Positions 28,948 through 38,603 of a DNA stretch of 64,000 nucleotides are shown here, in pieces. Source of the stretch: Colwellia sp. (GTDB lineage: Bacteria; Pseudomonadota; Gammaproteobacteria; Enterobacterales; Alteromonadaceae); assembly GCA_013215385.1 (NCBI GenBank), contig JABSOY010000010.1:124001-188000 (forward strand), read 5' to 3'. The stretch's first letter is position 1. Each line of letters starts with the position of its first letter. Below the pieces are notes generated by a model, which was not told the origin of the DNA, made no database searches, and saw only the letters and a program-made list of their open reading frames with translations. A program made the position numbers and the translations under genes.

Positions 28948-28980
28948 AAGGCCCATTACGAAAGTAATGGGCCTTTTTAT
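28948..28980 (+). terminator. Rho-independent terminator of greA
   Basis: A 12-bp perfect stem AAGGCCCATTAC/GTAATGGGCCTT with a GAAA tetraloop and a T tail. Confidence 0.92.
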
Positions 28981-29075
28981 TGATATAAAACTAGTGTGAA
29001 GAACTGTTGTTTTATGCACTATTATATACGTTATTATCAAGCTGAACTTTTTGCTTGAATTTACTCGGAGTTAAC

Positions 29076-29942
29076 ATGAAAAAAGTAGCATTTATTGGTT
29101 TAGGTGTCATGGGATATCCTATGGCCGGGCATCTACAGTCATCAGGTTTTGACGTTTGCGTTTATAACAGAACTACTGCAAAAGCAGAGCAATGGGTGAA
29201 GGAATTTGGTGGTAGCCTTGCTCTGACCCCGAAAGAGGCCGCTACGGGCTGTGACATCGCCTTTTCTTGTGTCGGTAATGATAATGATGTTAGACAAGTT
29301 GTTTTAGGTGATGACGGGATTCTAGCTGGCTTATCCATTGGTGCTACTTTAGTTGATCATACGACTGCTTCTGCAGAGCTCGCTAGAGATTTATATGCCT
29401 TAGCTGAACTGCAAAATAAGCATTTTGTTGATGCCCCCGTCTCTGGTGGACAAGCAGGGGCAGAAAACGGAGCATTAACCATTATGGCTGGCGGTGAAGC
29501 CGATATTTTTGAGCAAGTGCAACCTGTTATGGCTGCGTACGCTCGATTTAGTCAATTAATGGGGAAGGTTGGCTCGGGTCAATTGGCAAAAATGGTCAAC
29601 CAAATATGTTTTGTCAATGCGGTGCAAGGCTTAGCTGAAGGCTTAAATTTTGCACAAAAAGCAGGTTTAGATACCGATAAACTCATTGAAACTATTTCGA
29701 AAGGGGCAGCAGGCTCCTGGCAAATGGATAATCGTGGTAAAACAATGTGTGCTCGCGAATTTGATTTTGGCTTTGCCGTTGACTGGGTTCGAAAGGATCT
29801 TGCGATGGCATTTAACGAAGCCGAAAAAATTGGTGCTGATTTGACGATAACCAAACAATTGGATGGCTATTATGAGGAAGTTCAACAAAAAGGTGGCAAT
29901 CGTTGGGATACCTCGAGCTTAATTGCTCGGCTTGATGATTGA
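29076..29942 (+). CDS. Beta-hydroxyacid dehydrogenase (3-hydroxyisobutyrate dehydrogenase/GlxR family)
   Basis: It has a Rossmann NAD(P)-binding N-terminus (AFIGLGVMGYPMAGHL), the substrate-site DAPVSGGQAGAENGALTIMAGG, and the catalytic lysine in GQLAKMVNQ. The C-terminal all-helical domain includes DFGFAVDWVRKDLAMA. The 288-residue length is normal. It oxidises a beta-hydroxyacid such as 3-hydroxyisobutyrate or tartronate semialdehyde/glycerate; which one cannot be told. The ATG at 29076 has CGGAG five bases upstream and is preferred over a TTG at 29055. Confidence 0.88.
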   Translation: MKKVAFIGLGVMGYPMAGHLQSSGFDVCVYNRTTAKAEQWVKEFGGSLALTPKEAATGCDIAFSCVGNDNDVRQVVLGDDGILAGLSIGATLVDHTTASAELARDLYALAELQNKHFVDAPVSGGQAGAENGALTIMAGGEADIFEQVQPVMAAYARFSQLMGKVGSGQLAKMVNQICFVNAVQGLAEGLNFAQKAGLDTDKLIETISKGAAGSWQMDNRGKTMCAREFDFGFAVDWVRKDLAMAFNEAEKIGADLTITKQLDGYYEEVQQKGGNRWDTSSLIARLDD

Positions 29943-29997
29943 GTCACCGTTCTTTAGTCATCGCTTAAAAGCCTCTTGAAGGCCATCACTTTAAGAT

Positions 29998-30025
29998 AAA
30001 AAAAGCCTGCAAATAATTGCAGGCT
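29998..30025 (-). terminator. Terminator copy 1, downstream of the tRNA-Asn pseudogene
   Basis: On the minus strand GCCTGCAA/TTGCAGGC with loop TTAT is followed by seven T. It is essentially identical to the hairpin at 30142-30171. In the plus direction it may also end the dehydrogenase transcript. Confidence 0.8.
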
Positions 30026-30034
30026 TATCTTATT

Positions 30035-30133
30035 TGGCTCCTTAGCTCTTTATTAGGAATGGACTTGAACCAGGGACAAACGCCTATTTATATAAGCACA
30101 GTCCGTTGCTCTACCAACTGAGCTATTGATATA
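30035..30133 (-). pseudogene. Decayed tRNA-Asn duplicate
   Basis: Reading the minus strand, the D-arm and anticodon 5' strand (TCAATAGCTCAGTTGGTAGAGC, then AACGGACTGT) and the T-arm start (TTTGTCCCTGGTTCAAGTCCA) are identical to the intact tRNA-Asn 50 bp away. The anticodon loop carries about 10 inserted bases that destroy the GTT anticodon. The 3' acceptor strand carries about 12 inserted bases, and the 5' acceptor no longer pairs with it. The terminal GGAGCCA survives. It cannot fold as a tRNA, so it is a relic of tandem duplication together with its terminator. Confidence 0.85.
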
Positions 30134-30141
30134 TTTTAACC

Positions 30142-30171
30142 AAAAAAAAGCCTGCAAATAATTGCAGGCTT
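30142..30171 (-). terminator. Terminator of tRNA-Asn
   Basis: A minus-strand stem AGCCTGCAA/TTGCAGGCT followed by eight T directly downstream of the intact tRNA. Same hairpin as at 29998-30025. Confidence 0.88.
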
Positions 30172-30180
30172 ATTCTTATG

Positions 30181-30256
30181 TGGCTCCTCAACCTGGACTT
30201 GAACCAGGGACAAACGGATTAACAGTCCGTTGCTCTACCAACTGAGCTATTGAGGA
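30181..30256 (-). tRNA. tRNA-Asn (GTT)
   Basis: A complete 76-base cloverleaf on the minus strand. The acceptor is TCCTCAA/TTGAGGA, the D-arm GCTCAGTTGGTAGAGC, and the anticodon stem-loop ACGGA-CTGTTAA-TCCGT with anticodon GTT. The T-arm is CCTGG-TTCAAGT-CCAGG, discriminator G, with an encoded CCA. It closely resembles the E. coli tRNA-Asn. Confidence 0.97.
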
Positions 30257-30442
30257 ATCGTTTTGTTTGCCAAGCGTCTGGCTAACGGGGCGAGATATTA
30301 AAGGGGGTTGAGCTAACTGTCAACACAATATTTATAAAAAAATCATTATTTTGTTTGTTTGCTTGTTTTGTCGTCACTCAGTCTGCTTTGTCTACGGATG
30401 TAGTGCTAATTTTGCACATTGCTATGTAAGCAGCTGTGACAA

Positions 30443-30473
30443 AAAGTTATCCACGTAATCTGTGGATAACTTT
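30443..30473. promoter_or_regulatory. Palindrome of two DnaA boxes
   Basis: A perfect 12-bp inverted repeat AAAGTTATCCAC/GTGGATAACTTT with a 7-base spacer. Its arms contain TTATCCACG (30447-30455) and, on the other strand, the consensus DnaA box TTATCCACA (30461-30469). It lies in the 570-bp gap between tRNA-Asn and the MATE gene. The gap also holds a GTGC/GCAC mini-hairpin near 30409-30419 and is otherwise AT-rich without an ORF. Confidence 0.5.
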
Positions 30474-30826
30474 GTGGGCGAAAGTGTAATAAATAGTTAC
30501 CTAAACGAAAGAATGGGTGCTGTAGCTTAGTTTGCAGATTATGCAATATTTAATTATATTCAACTATAACAATAAGATACTTCAATAATATACATTACCA
30601 CATTTTTCTGTATGTTTTTTGTTCAATGGTGTGTTTATAGGATTGTGCTGTGGGTTATACGAAAGTTTAGGTATGAAACCTTGATACTATTTAATGAATA
30701 AAAATAAATTTAACGAATAAAAGCCAGAATTAGGGCGAAATTAAATATATACATAGCGAGTCTTATCACTATCTTTTACAATACTTTTGCATTTTCCTGC
30801 ACAGACAACCAATAGCTAATACTGAA

Positions 30827-32197
30827 ATGACCCAAATAAAGAAAAATAGCCAAATTAGTTTACTTGAAGACCCTGTTTCCCCCACCCTAAAACGTATGAC
30901 CATTCCAATGATATACGGCATGGTATTACTGATGACTTTTAATTTAGTAGACACTTTTTTTGTCGGTTTGTTAGGAACGCAACCTTTAGCAGCAATAAGT
31001 TTTACTTTTCCTATTACTTTTACGGTGATCAGCTTAACGATTGGTCTTGGTATTGGAACTTCAGCGGTTATTGCTAAAGCTTTAGGTAAGGGAAATAACG
31101 AATCGGCAAAAAATTCAGGCACGGCGGCTATTTATTTAGCGGCGATTGTTGTTGGGATATTATCTTATATTGGCTACTGCTTTATAGATGAAATGTTCAT
31201 ATTGCTGGGGGCAAGTGAAGAATTGTTACCGCTTATTCATCAGTACATGGATATTTGGTTTATTGGCAGTATTTGTTTAATTGGACCTATGATTGGTAAT
31301 GCAATATTACGTGCATCCGGTGATACTAAAACACCGAGTATAATAATGGGTAGTGCAGGTTTAATTAATGCGATATTAGATCCCATTCTTATTTTTGGTT
31401 TAGGCCCTATTCCAGCGATGGGAATACAAGGTGCCGCAATTGCAACGTTAATCTCTTGGGTATTTGGCATGTTGCTGGTGTTATATATTATCGGCATTAA
31501 TCGTCAATTAATTCATACTAAGCTCCTCTCATTAAAGACATTTATTGCTTCAAGTAAAGACATTTTACATATAGGTTTACCTGCTGCAGGAGCCAATATG
31601 CTGACACCGATTGCCGCAGCTATTTTAACGGCTATTGTTGCAAATTATGGCGAGTCTGCGGTTGCTGCTTTCGGGGTAGGTTCGCGTATCGAGTCTATTG
31701 CTTGTTTGGTTGTTCTTGCACTGTCTATGACATTACCGCCTTTTATCAGTCAAAACTTTGGTGCGAGTAATATGCTGCGTGTCGAACAAAGCTATAAAAC
31801 GTCGGTAAAATTTGTCCTCGTTTGGCAACTGCTTATTTATCTAATCTTAGTGTTAATTGCGCCATTTATCGCTGATGTTTTTTCAACAGAGCAAGCCGTA
31901 GCCGATATTATTATTTTGTTTATTTGGATATTACCCCTAGGTTATGGCCTACAAGGGGTTATCATTTTAACCAACTCTTCTTTTAATGCCCTTCACAAGC
32001 CTATGGTCGCGTTGATACTCAGTATTATTCGTCTCTTTGTCTGTTATGTGCCATTGGCCTATTTAGGCAACATTTATTATGGAATTGAAGGTTTTTTCAT
32101 TGGCGGGCTCTGTGGCAACTTGATAATGGCAATGATCTCCTATCGTTTATTTGATAAGCAGTTTCCCCATGAGCTTGTTGAAATCAAGGAAACATAG
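30827..32197 (+). CDS. MATE family efflux transporter
   Basis: The 456-residue membrane protein has about 12 hydrophobic helices in two homologous halves. Landmarks are [42 protein letters not shown] and [19 protein letters not shown], quoted in part and typical of the MATE/NorM-DinF superfamily. It is driven by sodium or protons in known members and exports cationic drugs or metabolites. It ends 2 bases before uvrB, so the two may be co-transcribed. Confidence 0.9.
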   Translation: MTQIKKNSQISLLEDPVSPTLKRMTIPMIYGMVLLMTFNLVDTFFVGLLGTQPLAAISFTFPITFTVISLTIGLGIGTSAVIAKALGKGNNESAKNSGTAAIYLAAIVVGILSYIGYCFIDEMFILLGASEELLPLIHQYMDIWFIGSICLIGPMIGNAILRASGDTKTPSIIMGSAGLINAILDPILIFGLGPIPAMGIQGAAIATLISWVFGMLLVLYIIGINRQLIHTKLLSLKTFIASSKDILHIGLPAAGANMLTPIAAAILTAIVANYGESAVAAFGVGSRIESIACLVVLALSMTLPPFISQNFGASNMLRVEQSYKTSVKFVLVWQLLIYLILVLIAPFIADVFSTEQAVADIIILFIWILPLGYGLQGVIILTNSSFNALHKPMVALILSIIRLFVCYVPLAYLGNIYYGIEGFFIGGLCGNLIMAMISYRLFDKQFPHELVEIKET

Positions 32198-32199
32198 GC

Positions 32200-34197
32200 A
32201 TGAAATCCATGGATTTGAAGTCAGATTACACGCCTAATGGTGATCAACCTACCGCCATTAAACAATTACTAGACGGTATTGAAAATGGTTTAGCTCATCA
32301 AACATTACTCGGGGTAACGGGCTCAGGAAAAACATTTACTATTGCTAATGTTGTTGCAACATTGAATCGTCCAACCATGATGATAGCGCCTAATAAAACA
32401 CTTGCGGCGCAGCTTTACAGTGAGATGAAGGAGTTCTTTCCAAATAATGCGGTTGAGTACTTTGTTTCTTATTATGACTATTATCAGCCAGAGGCTTATG
32501 TACCTACGACGGATACCTTTATTGAAAAAGATGCTTCAGTGAATGAGCATATTGAGCAAATGCGTTTGTCAGCAACTAAAGCATTGCTTGAACGTCGTGA
32601 CGTTATTATTATTGCCTCGGTATCAGCTATTTATGGTTTAGGTGACCCTGACTCATATCTTAAAATGATGCTACACATTAGTGTCGGTGACATTATTAAT
32701 CAGCGTGACATTTTACGTCGGTTAGCTGAATTACAGTATAAACGTAATGATGTCGCATTTCAGCGAGCTACATACCGCGTACGTGGTGACGTGATTGATA
32801 TATTTCCCGCAGAGTCTGATCGCTTAGCACTACGTATTGAACTTTTTGATGAAGAAATAGAGCGCTTATCGATGTTTGACCCATTAACCGGACAAGTTGA
32901 TCGAACATTAGCGCGCGTAACTGTTTATCCTAAAACTCACTATGCTACGCCACGAGATAAAGTATTAGCGGCGATTGATAAAATAAAAATTGAATTAAAA
33001 GAGCGCGCAACGTTTTTAAGAGAGAATAATCGTTTAGTTGAAGAACAACGCATCGTCCAGCGCACCGAGTTTGATATTGAAATGATGACCGAGCTAGGTT
33101 ATTGCTCGGGCATCGAAAACTATTCTCGTTACTTATCTGGTCGAGGAGAAGGAGAACCACCACCGACACTCTTTGATTATTTACCAGATGATGGTCTATT
33201 AATTATCGATGAGTCTCATGTTACTGTGCCGCAAATTGGCGCTATGTATAAAGGGGACCGTTCACGAAAGGAAAACCTGGTTAACTATGGTTTTCGTTTA
33301 CCTTCAGCCCTTGATAACCGTCCGATGAAGTTCGACGAATTTGAAGCTTTAGCGCCACAAACTATTTATGTATCAGCAACACCGAGTCATTATGAGATAG
33401 AAAAGTCAGGCGGAGATATTGCTCAGCAAGTTGTTCGACCAACGGGCTTACTTGACCCAATTATTGAAGTTAGACCCGTCGAAACCCAAGTTGATGATTT
33501 ACTCTCTGAAATTAGAAAACGTGTTGCCATACAAGAACGTGTTCTGGCGACAACGTTAACGAAACGAATGGCAGAAGATCTCACTGATTATTTAGATGAG
33601 CATAATGTCAAAGCTCGTTATTTGCATTCAGATATAGATACCGTCGAGCGGGTCGAGATTATTCGTGACTTTCGTTTAGGCAAGTTTGATGTACTGGTCG
33701 GTATTAATTTATTACGCGAAGGCTTGGATATGCCAGAAGTCTCGTTAGTCGCCATTTTAGATGCTGATAAAGAAGGTTTCTTACGTTCAGAGAGGTCACT
33801 TATTCAAACAATAGGTCGTGCTGCTCGTAATATTAATGGTCGGGCTATTTTGTATGCTGGACGCATTACGGGGTCAATGAAGAAGGCTATTGATGAAACA
33901 GATCGCCGACGGGCAATGCAACATCAATATAATCTTGATAATAATATCACTCCTACTGGTGTAAAAAGTAAAATTAGTGATGCGCTTCATAATGGTACAG
34001 TATCTTCAAGTGATACGTTATTAAATGTAGCAGAACAAGCTACAGATTATAAAGTACTCTCGATTAAAGAGATTGATGGAAAAATTAAGCAGCTTGAAAA
34101 TACTATGATTACCCATGCTCAAAATCTAGAGTTTGAACAAGCTGCTAATATACGAGATGAAATAGCCAAATTACGTGAGCAACAATTATCACGTTAA
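32200..34197 (+). CDS. uvrB: Excinuclease ABC subunit B
   Basis: The damage-recognition helicase of nucleotide excision repair. Walker [14 protein letters not shown], the beta-hairpin [16 protein letters not shown]-like [11 protein letters not shown], helicase motif [11 protein letters not shown], and the C-terminal UVR motif ([23 protein letters not shown]) that contacts UvrC are all present. The length of 665 residues is normal. The start at 32200 has AAGGA about 9 bases upstream; an in-frame ATG at 32209 is also possible. No LexA box was seen directly in front of it. Confidence 0.97.
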   Translation: MKSMDLKSDYTPNGDQPTAIKQLLDGIENGLAHQTLLGVTGSGKTFTIANVVATLNRPTMMIAPNKTLAAQLYSEMKEFFPNNAVEYFVSYYDYYQPEAYVPTTDTFIEKDASVNEHIEQMRLSATKALLERRDVIIIASVSAIYGLGDPDSYLKMMLHISVGDIINQRDILRRLAELQYKRNDVAFQRATYRVRGDVIDIFPAESDRLALRIELFDEEIERLSMFDPLTGQVDRTLARVTVYPKTHYATPRDKVLAAIDKIKIELKERATFLRENNRLVEEQRIVQRTEFDIEMMTELGYCSGIENYSRYLSGRGEGEPPPTLFDYLPDDGLLIIDESHVTVPQIGAMYKGDRSRKENLVNYGFRLPSALDNRPMKFDEFEALAPQTIYVSATPSHYEIEKSGGDIAQQVVRPTGLLDPIIEVRPVETQVDDLLSEIRKRVAIQERVLATTLTKRMAEDLTDYLDEHNVKARYLHSDIDTVERVEIIRDFRLGKFDVLVGINLLREGLDMPEVSLVAILDADKEGFLRSERSLIQTIGRAARNINGRAILYAGRITGSMKKAIDETDRRRAMQHQYNLDNNITPTGVKSKISDALHNGTVSSSDTLLNVAEQATDYKVLSIKEIDGKIKQLENTMITHAQNLEFEQAANIRDEIAKLREQQLSR

Positions 34198-34212
34198 TAT
34201 TTAATGACAGAG

Positions 34213-34425
34213 CTATTTCAGCTCAAGCATTGTATATTGGCTAATGATATTTGATACTGCTTCACTATTGCAATGCACTAAATGACTAATATCATTTATT
34301 ATTTTGTCTTGAATGTCGACAGGAAAAAGCATTAATTGCTCTAAATAAAGATGAGCTTGCACTTCGTTATTATTACTAACGAAGTCAACCAGCCTAGTTG
34401 CATGACTTATCCAAATTGCACTCAT
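34213..34425 (-). CDS. Small hypothetical protein, convergent with uvrB
   Basis: The 70-residue protein is largely helical with two halves (WISHATRLVDFVSNNNEVQ and DKIINDISHLVHCNSEAVSNII). No family was recognised. GAGGT lies about 8 bases upstream of the ATG on the minus strand, and the gene fills the gap between uvrB and the regulator gene. Likely real but unproven. Confidence 0.5.
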   Translation of the reverse strand: MSAIWISHATRLVDFVSNNNEVQAHLYLEQLMLFPVDIQDKIINDISHLVHCNSEAVSNIISQYTMLELK

Positions 34426-34627
34426 AGTACTACCTCATAAACTTAAATAACTTTATGTTTTTTCCGTTATTTCCTTCTAAACAGAGCTTATAAACATAGG
34501 TGTAACCGTTGTTAATAACGCTTAAACCTATACTAAGTCTAGAACATTAAAACGTCGTAGCTATACAGTTTTGTAATTAAAAAAGTTTATTTAATACTTA
34601 ATAATATAATTGATTAGGACATTTGTT

Positions 34628-35989
34628 CTAACTATGTGATATTTTGAATTTTTCTAAGCGGTATAAAAAAGCTTTATAAGGCAAATTTAAATACTTTGCT
34701 GCTTTAGTTCTATTACCTTGGTTAAATTCTAGTGCTTGGGATAGGCAATAGCGTTCGAATTGCTCCCAATTAAAGCCATCTGCTGGCATTTTAAAGCGAG
34801 GAAAATCGGTAGAGTTAGGCGAGCCAGTAAAGTTCATCTCCATATTTTGTGTAAGCTCTTCTTCATCGTCTAATAAGATATAACGTTCAATACGGTTTGA
34901 CAGCTCACGAACATTACCTGGCCAATGATAATCGAGTAATAATCGATAACATTCAGGCGTTAGTTTTTTAGCTTCACTTTGGTATTGTTTGGCATGAAGT
35001 TGAATAAAGTGATCGGTTAAAATGGCGATGTCTTCTTGGCGTTCGCGTAATGCTGGCATTTTAATGGGTACAACATTTAAGCGGTAAAATAAATCTTCGC
35101 GAAAGCGACCCTGTGCAACTTCTTCGGGTAAATCTCGATGAGTAGCAGCTATCACGCGTATATCTAATTTTATTTCGTCATTACTGCCTAAGCGGGTGAT
35201 AGTACTCTCTTGGAGAAATCGTAATAAATGAGATTGTAAAGATGGTGACAATTCGCCTATTTCGTCGAGAAAAATAGTGCCATGGTTCGCAGATTCAAAT
35301 CGGCCAATTTTACTAGAATTTGCACCAGTATATGCGCCTTTTTCTGCACCAAAAAGTTCTGCTTCGGCAATAGATTCAGCAATAGCACCACAATTTATCG
35401 CGACAAATTTTTCATGGGCACGGTTTGAATTGTCATGTAACGCTCGTGCAGCTAACTCTTTACCGGTTCCACTTTCTCCTAGAATCAATACCGTAGCATT
35501 TGTGGCGGAGACCTTGCCAATGCGCTGATAGACTTTTTGCATGCAAGGTGCCTTACCAACTAAGCCCACTAACTGTTTTTGCTCGCCTAATTGAGCGCTT
35601 AATGCTTTGTTCTGACCTCTTAGCTGATTCGCTTTTAATGCTTTGTCTATGGTGATCAGTAATTCTTGGCGCTTGAATGGCTTGGGTAAATAATCATCAG
35701 CACCTTGCTGTAAGGCTTCTACAGCATGATTAATTGTGCCGTAAGCGGTCGCAATGACAAAGCCAAGTTCAGCTTGATTTCTTCGAACATAATTGAGTAA
35801 ATCCAATCCTGAAAGTTCACCTAGTTTCCAGTCTGAGAAAACAACATCAAATTTGTTACTTTTAATATATAAAATAGCTTGTTCTACACAATCGGCACTC
35901 ATTACTTGAAAGCCACTCGCCGTTAAAATATCACAAATTAACTCGCGTTGATCATGTTCGTCTTCAACGACTAATATATTTACCTTCAT
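34628..35989 (-). CDS. NtrC-family sigma-54-dependent response regulator
   Basis: The receiver domain (residues 1-120: VVEDEHDQRE, phospho-Asp in VVFSDWKLGELSG, Lys in LPKPF) is followed by a sigma-54 AAA+ domain. This has Walker A GESGTGKE, the sigma-54 contact loop GAYTGA (Tyr replaces the usual Phe), Walker B TIFLDEIGEL and an arginine finger region. A Fis-type HTH ends the protein (RTKAAKYLNLPYKAFLYRL). At 453 residues it is normal. It overlaps the upstream kinase gene by 4 bp, forming a two-component pair. A likely target lies divergent at 37842. Confidence 0.93.
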   Translation of the reverse strand: MKVNILVVEDEHDQRELICDILTASGFQVMSADCVEQAILYIKSNKFDVVFSDWKLGELSGLDLLNYVRRNQAELGFVIATAYGTINHAVEALQQGADDYLPKPFKRQELLITIDKALKANQLRGQNKALSAQLGEQKQLVGLVGKAPCMQKVYQRIGKVSATNATVLILGESGTGKELAARALHDNSNRAHEKFVAINCGAIAESIAEAELFGAEKGAYTGANSSKIGRFESANHGTIFLDEIGELSPSLQSHLLRFLQESTITRLGSNDEIKLDIRVIAATHRDLPEEVAQGRFREDLFYRLNVVPIKMPALRERQEDIAILTDHFIQLHAKQYQSEAKKLTPECYRLLLDYHWPGNVRELSNRIERYILLDDEEELTQNMEMNFTGSPNSTDFPRFKMPADGFNWEQFERYCLSQALEFNQGNRTKAAKYLNLPYKAFLYRLEKFKISHS

Positions 35990-37524
35990 GATATTTCCTT
36001 ACTTTCAGTTAGTCTTATTTGTCGTGTCGGCATAACCTTATTGAACTCTGCATAGGCAATACAGCCACTAATTTTACCATCTGCTAAATATTCATTATTT
36101 AAACTAATAGAACCATGGTAGTGCAATGATATAATACGTTTCGCAATATATAGTCCCATACCCGCACCTTCCGGTTTTGAAGAAATATGTGGCTGAAATA
36201 AGCTTTCTTCGATATTTTTTGCAAGCCCACAGCCTTGATCTACTACCGTTACGCAAACGTGTTCATCGCTCTCTGTCGTTTTAATTATCACCGTTTTATT
36301 TTCGTTGTTATCATTTTTTATGCCTTCATTATTACTTTCACAGGCATTAATTATTAGGGTATGAAGAATACTTCTAATTTCTGACTCAGCGCCGATGATA
36401 GATAAATCGGGTGATACCTCAAGTTCAAATTTTTGCGGCTTACCATGACAAGACTTATACTCAAGCATAATGTCTTGAACAACGGCGAGAACAGGAACAC
36501 TATCGTTACGGCTTAATCCACCGGTAGTGAGTGTTAATAAGGCTTTAATATTTTTATCAATATGAACAATTTTATTTTGAATCGTTTTAATGAGTTTATC
36601 TCGGTAGCTAGGCGTTAATTCATCATCATTCAACTGTTCTATTGATAACCCTATGGTGTGTATTGGGTTTCTCAATGAGTGTGCTAAACCACGACTGACT
36701 TCACCTAATTCTGCTAAGTGCTTTATTTCATTGTGTTGTTGTGCTGATTTTGTTAGTTGATCGAGCCGCTTTACCATGTTATTAAAATGTTGAATGGTCA
36801 GGCGCATTTCTTGGATACCTTGCTCTGCAACGTGATGTTGATAGTCACCATTAGCCAGTTTTTTAAAACCTGCAGAGAGTAACGCTAACGGTTTATTAAA
36901 TTGTGCACTAAGCCAGTAAGCTGCAATTAAAGCAATAATACAGCAAAGTATTAATACCCATTGAATATTGTTCAATAATTTCTTAGTTTTACTTTCAGGT
37001 GATAGTCCTTTAATTAATCGACTATTGAAAACTTGGGCTGGGTGAACAATCACATCATGCGCCGTTATAAATTCATTTTCTTCCATACGTTTATTCTTCC
37101 GATAAATCCGTTCGACAATGGTTTTAAATTCTTTTTTAACCACATGCAGCTCAACCTCATTAATATAAGAATTTTCTTTAGCTATTTCTGCTAATTCTAC
37201 GTTTTTAGGAAGGTTATCATTAATATTCTTTTGTAGGGATTTCTTAAAAATTACTTGCTGATTTCCGAAGTCATCATGAGTAAATATAGTAATCCCATCG
37301 GCGCTAATATTTTCAGAAATAAATTTTATGTTTGTCCTATGGCCAACATCTTTATCTAATTCTTTGAAAGCCAACTCTAACACTTGCTCGCTAATATGGC
37401 GTGCTTGCACATTGACTTCTTTATTAAGGTTTTGCTCAATCCAATAGACAAGAAATAGTTGGGTAATAGTAAGTAAAACGATCAAGCTACCGATCAGGGC
37501 AAATAAATAACTGCGTAATGACAT
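35986..37524 (-). CDS. Membrane sensor histidine kinase with HAMP domain
   Basis: TM1 is residues about 5-27 and TM2 about 187-208, with a periplasmic sensor region of about 160 residues between them. A HAMP domain follows (about 208-265). The dimerisation box RGLAHSLRNPIHTIG holds the phospho-histidine, and the ATPase domain has LIINACESN, VVDQGCGLAKN and GAGMGLYIAK. The periplasmic domain is not a recognised family. It phosphorylates the NtrC-type regulator encoded immediately downstream (ATGA overlap). Confidence 0.9.
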   Translation of the reverse strand: MSLRSYLFALIGSLIVLLTITQLFLVYWIEQNLNKEVNVQARHISEQVLELAFKELDKDVGHRTNIKFISENISADGITIFTHDDFGNQQVIFKKSLQKNINDNLPKNVELAEIAKENSYINEVELHVVKKEFKTIVERIYRKNKRMEENEFITAHDVIVHPAQVFNSRLIKGLSPESKTKKLLNNIQWVLILCCIIALIAAYWLSAQFNKPLALLSAGFKKLANGDYQHHVAEQGIQEMRLTIQHFNNMVKRLDQLTKSAQQHNEIKHLAELGEVSRGLAHSLRNPIHTIGLSIEQLNDDELTPSYRDKLIKTIQNKIVHIDKNIKALLTLTTGGLSRNDSVPVLAVVQDIMLEYKSCHGKPQKFELEVSPDLSIIGAESEIRSILHTLIINACESNNEGIKNDNNENKTVIIKTTESDEHVCVTVVDQGCGLAKNIEESLFQPHISSKPEGAGMGLYIAKRIISLHYHGSISLNNEYLADGKISGCIAYAEFNKVMPTRQIRLTESKEIS

Positions 37525-37659
37525 AGTTGTCCGGAATTTAATGAATATTAGGGTAAGTAATCCAAGTATAATGCCAATTTACTTAAAATATAAATGATTA
37601 ATAAAACAGATACTTATAAATATGAATACTATTTATAAAATTAAAATCATCATATATTC

Positions 37660-37691
37660 CTTATATCGGGATATTAACTTCCTGATATAAG
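37660..37691. promoter_or_regulatory. Candidate enhancer (UAS) for the sigma-54 regulator
   Basis: The inverted repeat CTTATATC(G)GGA / TCC(T)GATATAAG lies about 100 bp upstream of the predicted sigma-54 promoter, between the kinase gene and the divergent secreted-protein gene. This is where an NtrC-type protein would bind. Confidence 0.5.
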
Positions 37692-37757
37692 TAAAACAGA
37701 TAAGTTTTAATTTTACGTTTTATATCTACTTTATTGTTTATTATCGTTTTTTCATGG

Positions 37758-37774
37758 TTGGTATGAAAGTAGCT
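37758..37774 (+). promoter_or_regulatory. Sigma-54 (-24/-12) promoter
   Basis: TTGGTATGAAAGTAGCT has the required GG (37760-37761) and GC (37772-37773) separated by exactly 10 bases. It lies about 70 bp before the start codon at 37842. The rest of the 317-bp gap is AT-rich. Confidence 0.65.
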
Positions 37775-37841
37775 ATGTAAGGGAAGCACGTTAGAAACTT
37801 ACTCTAGCGTAAATTACTTATAAATATATTAAGGAGCAACC

Positions 37842-38498
37842 ATGAAATTATTCAATAAAACAGCCATTGCCTTAACACTTTCTTTAATCGGTGCCGCAAG
37901 CAGTGTTTCAGCGTTAGCGATGGCAACAGACAAAACTGAACTTCATAAAATTAGTATAGAAATTGATAGCGACACTCATGAAAATGCTAATGTTTTTGTT
38001 AGTGTCGATGGTGATGTAACAACTTTAGATGTGCCTACATCTGCGCTTAACGATCCACAAGAGCTTGAAATAATACTTGCTGATCTCCCTGATAATATTC
38101 GTGAAAAAATAATTGTTAATTTAACTGATATTAAATTAAACGAGGGAAAATTTCGTGTGCTTGTTGCTGGGGCTGAACATGAACAATTGCATTTTATTTC
38201 AAAAGAATTGACTGAGAGCCTAACTGATGGCGAGCATCATATTAAAATAATTTCTGAAGGTGGGGGGAATAAAGTTATTGTTATGGATTTTGATAACGAA
38301 GAATTAACCGGCGGTAATATGCACCAAGTAATCAAAAAAATGATGCTGCCATCGATAATAAATTCAACACATAACAATGTGAAATTCATTCATAAAGGCC
38401 AAATGACAGCCGACAGCCTTATTCGAATGGTTAAACATAGTGAGTTTACTGCCGATGAGTTAAACAAGATACAACAAGCACTAGATGCTAAAAGATAA
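37842..38498 (+). CDS. Secreted hypothetical protein, probable sigma-54 target
   Basis: The 218-residue protein has a Sec signal peptide (about 1-27, ending SALAMA). The mature part is acidic and beta-rich (ISIEIDSDTHENANVFVSVDGDVTTLDVP, in part) with a helical C-terminus (TADELNKIQQALD). No family was recognised. AAGGAG precedes the start. It is divergent from the sensor kinase/NtrC-type pair and has a -24/-12 promoter plus an inverted repeat upstream. It is therefore likely the output, or the periplasmic accessory sensor, of that system. Confidence 0.7.
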   Translation: MKLFNKTAIALTLSLIGAASSVSALAMATDKTELHKISIEIDSDTHENANVFVSVDGDVTTLDVPTSALNDPQELEIILADLPDNIREKIIVNLTDIKLNEGKFRVLVAGAEHEQLHFISKELTESLTDGEHHIKIISEGGGNKVIVMDFDNEELTGGNMHQVIKKMMLPSIINSTHNNVKFIHKGQMTADSLIRMVKHSEFTADELNKIQQALDAKR

Positions 38499-38515
38499 CG
38501 GGTAAAAACGATTCT

Positions 38516-38555
38516 ATTGGCAGATTGAAAGTCGCTTTTAATCTGCCAATATTTT
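38516..38555. terminator. Bidirectional terminator between convergent genes
   Basis: A perfect 11-bp stem ATTGGCAGATT/AATCTGCCAAT with a 13-base loop, followed by ATTTT on the plus strand. Confidence 0.75.
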
Positions 38556-38603
38556 AAAGACGTTGTGCTCTCATGTTGATATTTATTGCACGACTGTTAC
38601 GAG

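Noticed and set aside
30443-30473. Chromosomal origin of replication
   Set aside because: Only two DnaA boxes and no dnaA, dnaN, gidA/mnmG or AT-rich unwinding element with repeats; too little to call oriC.
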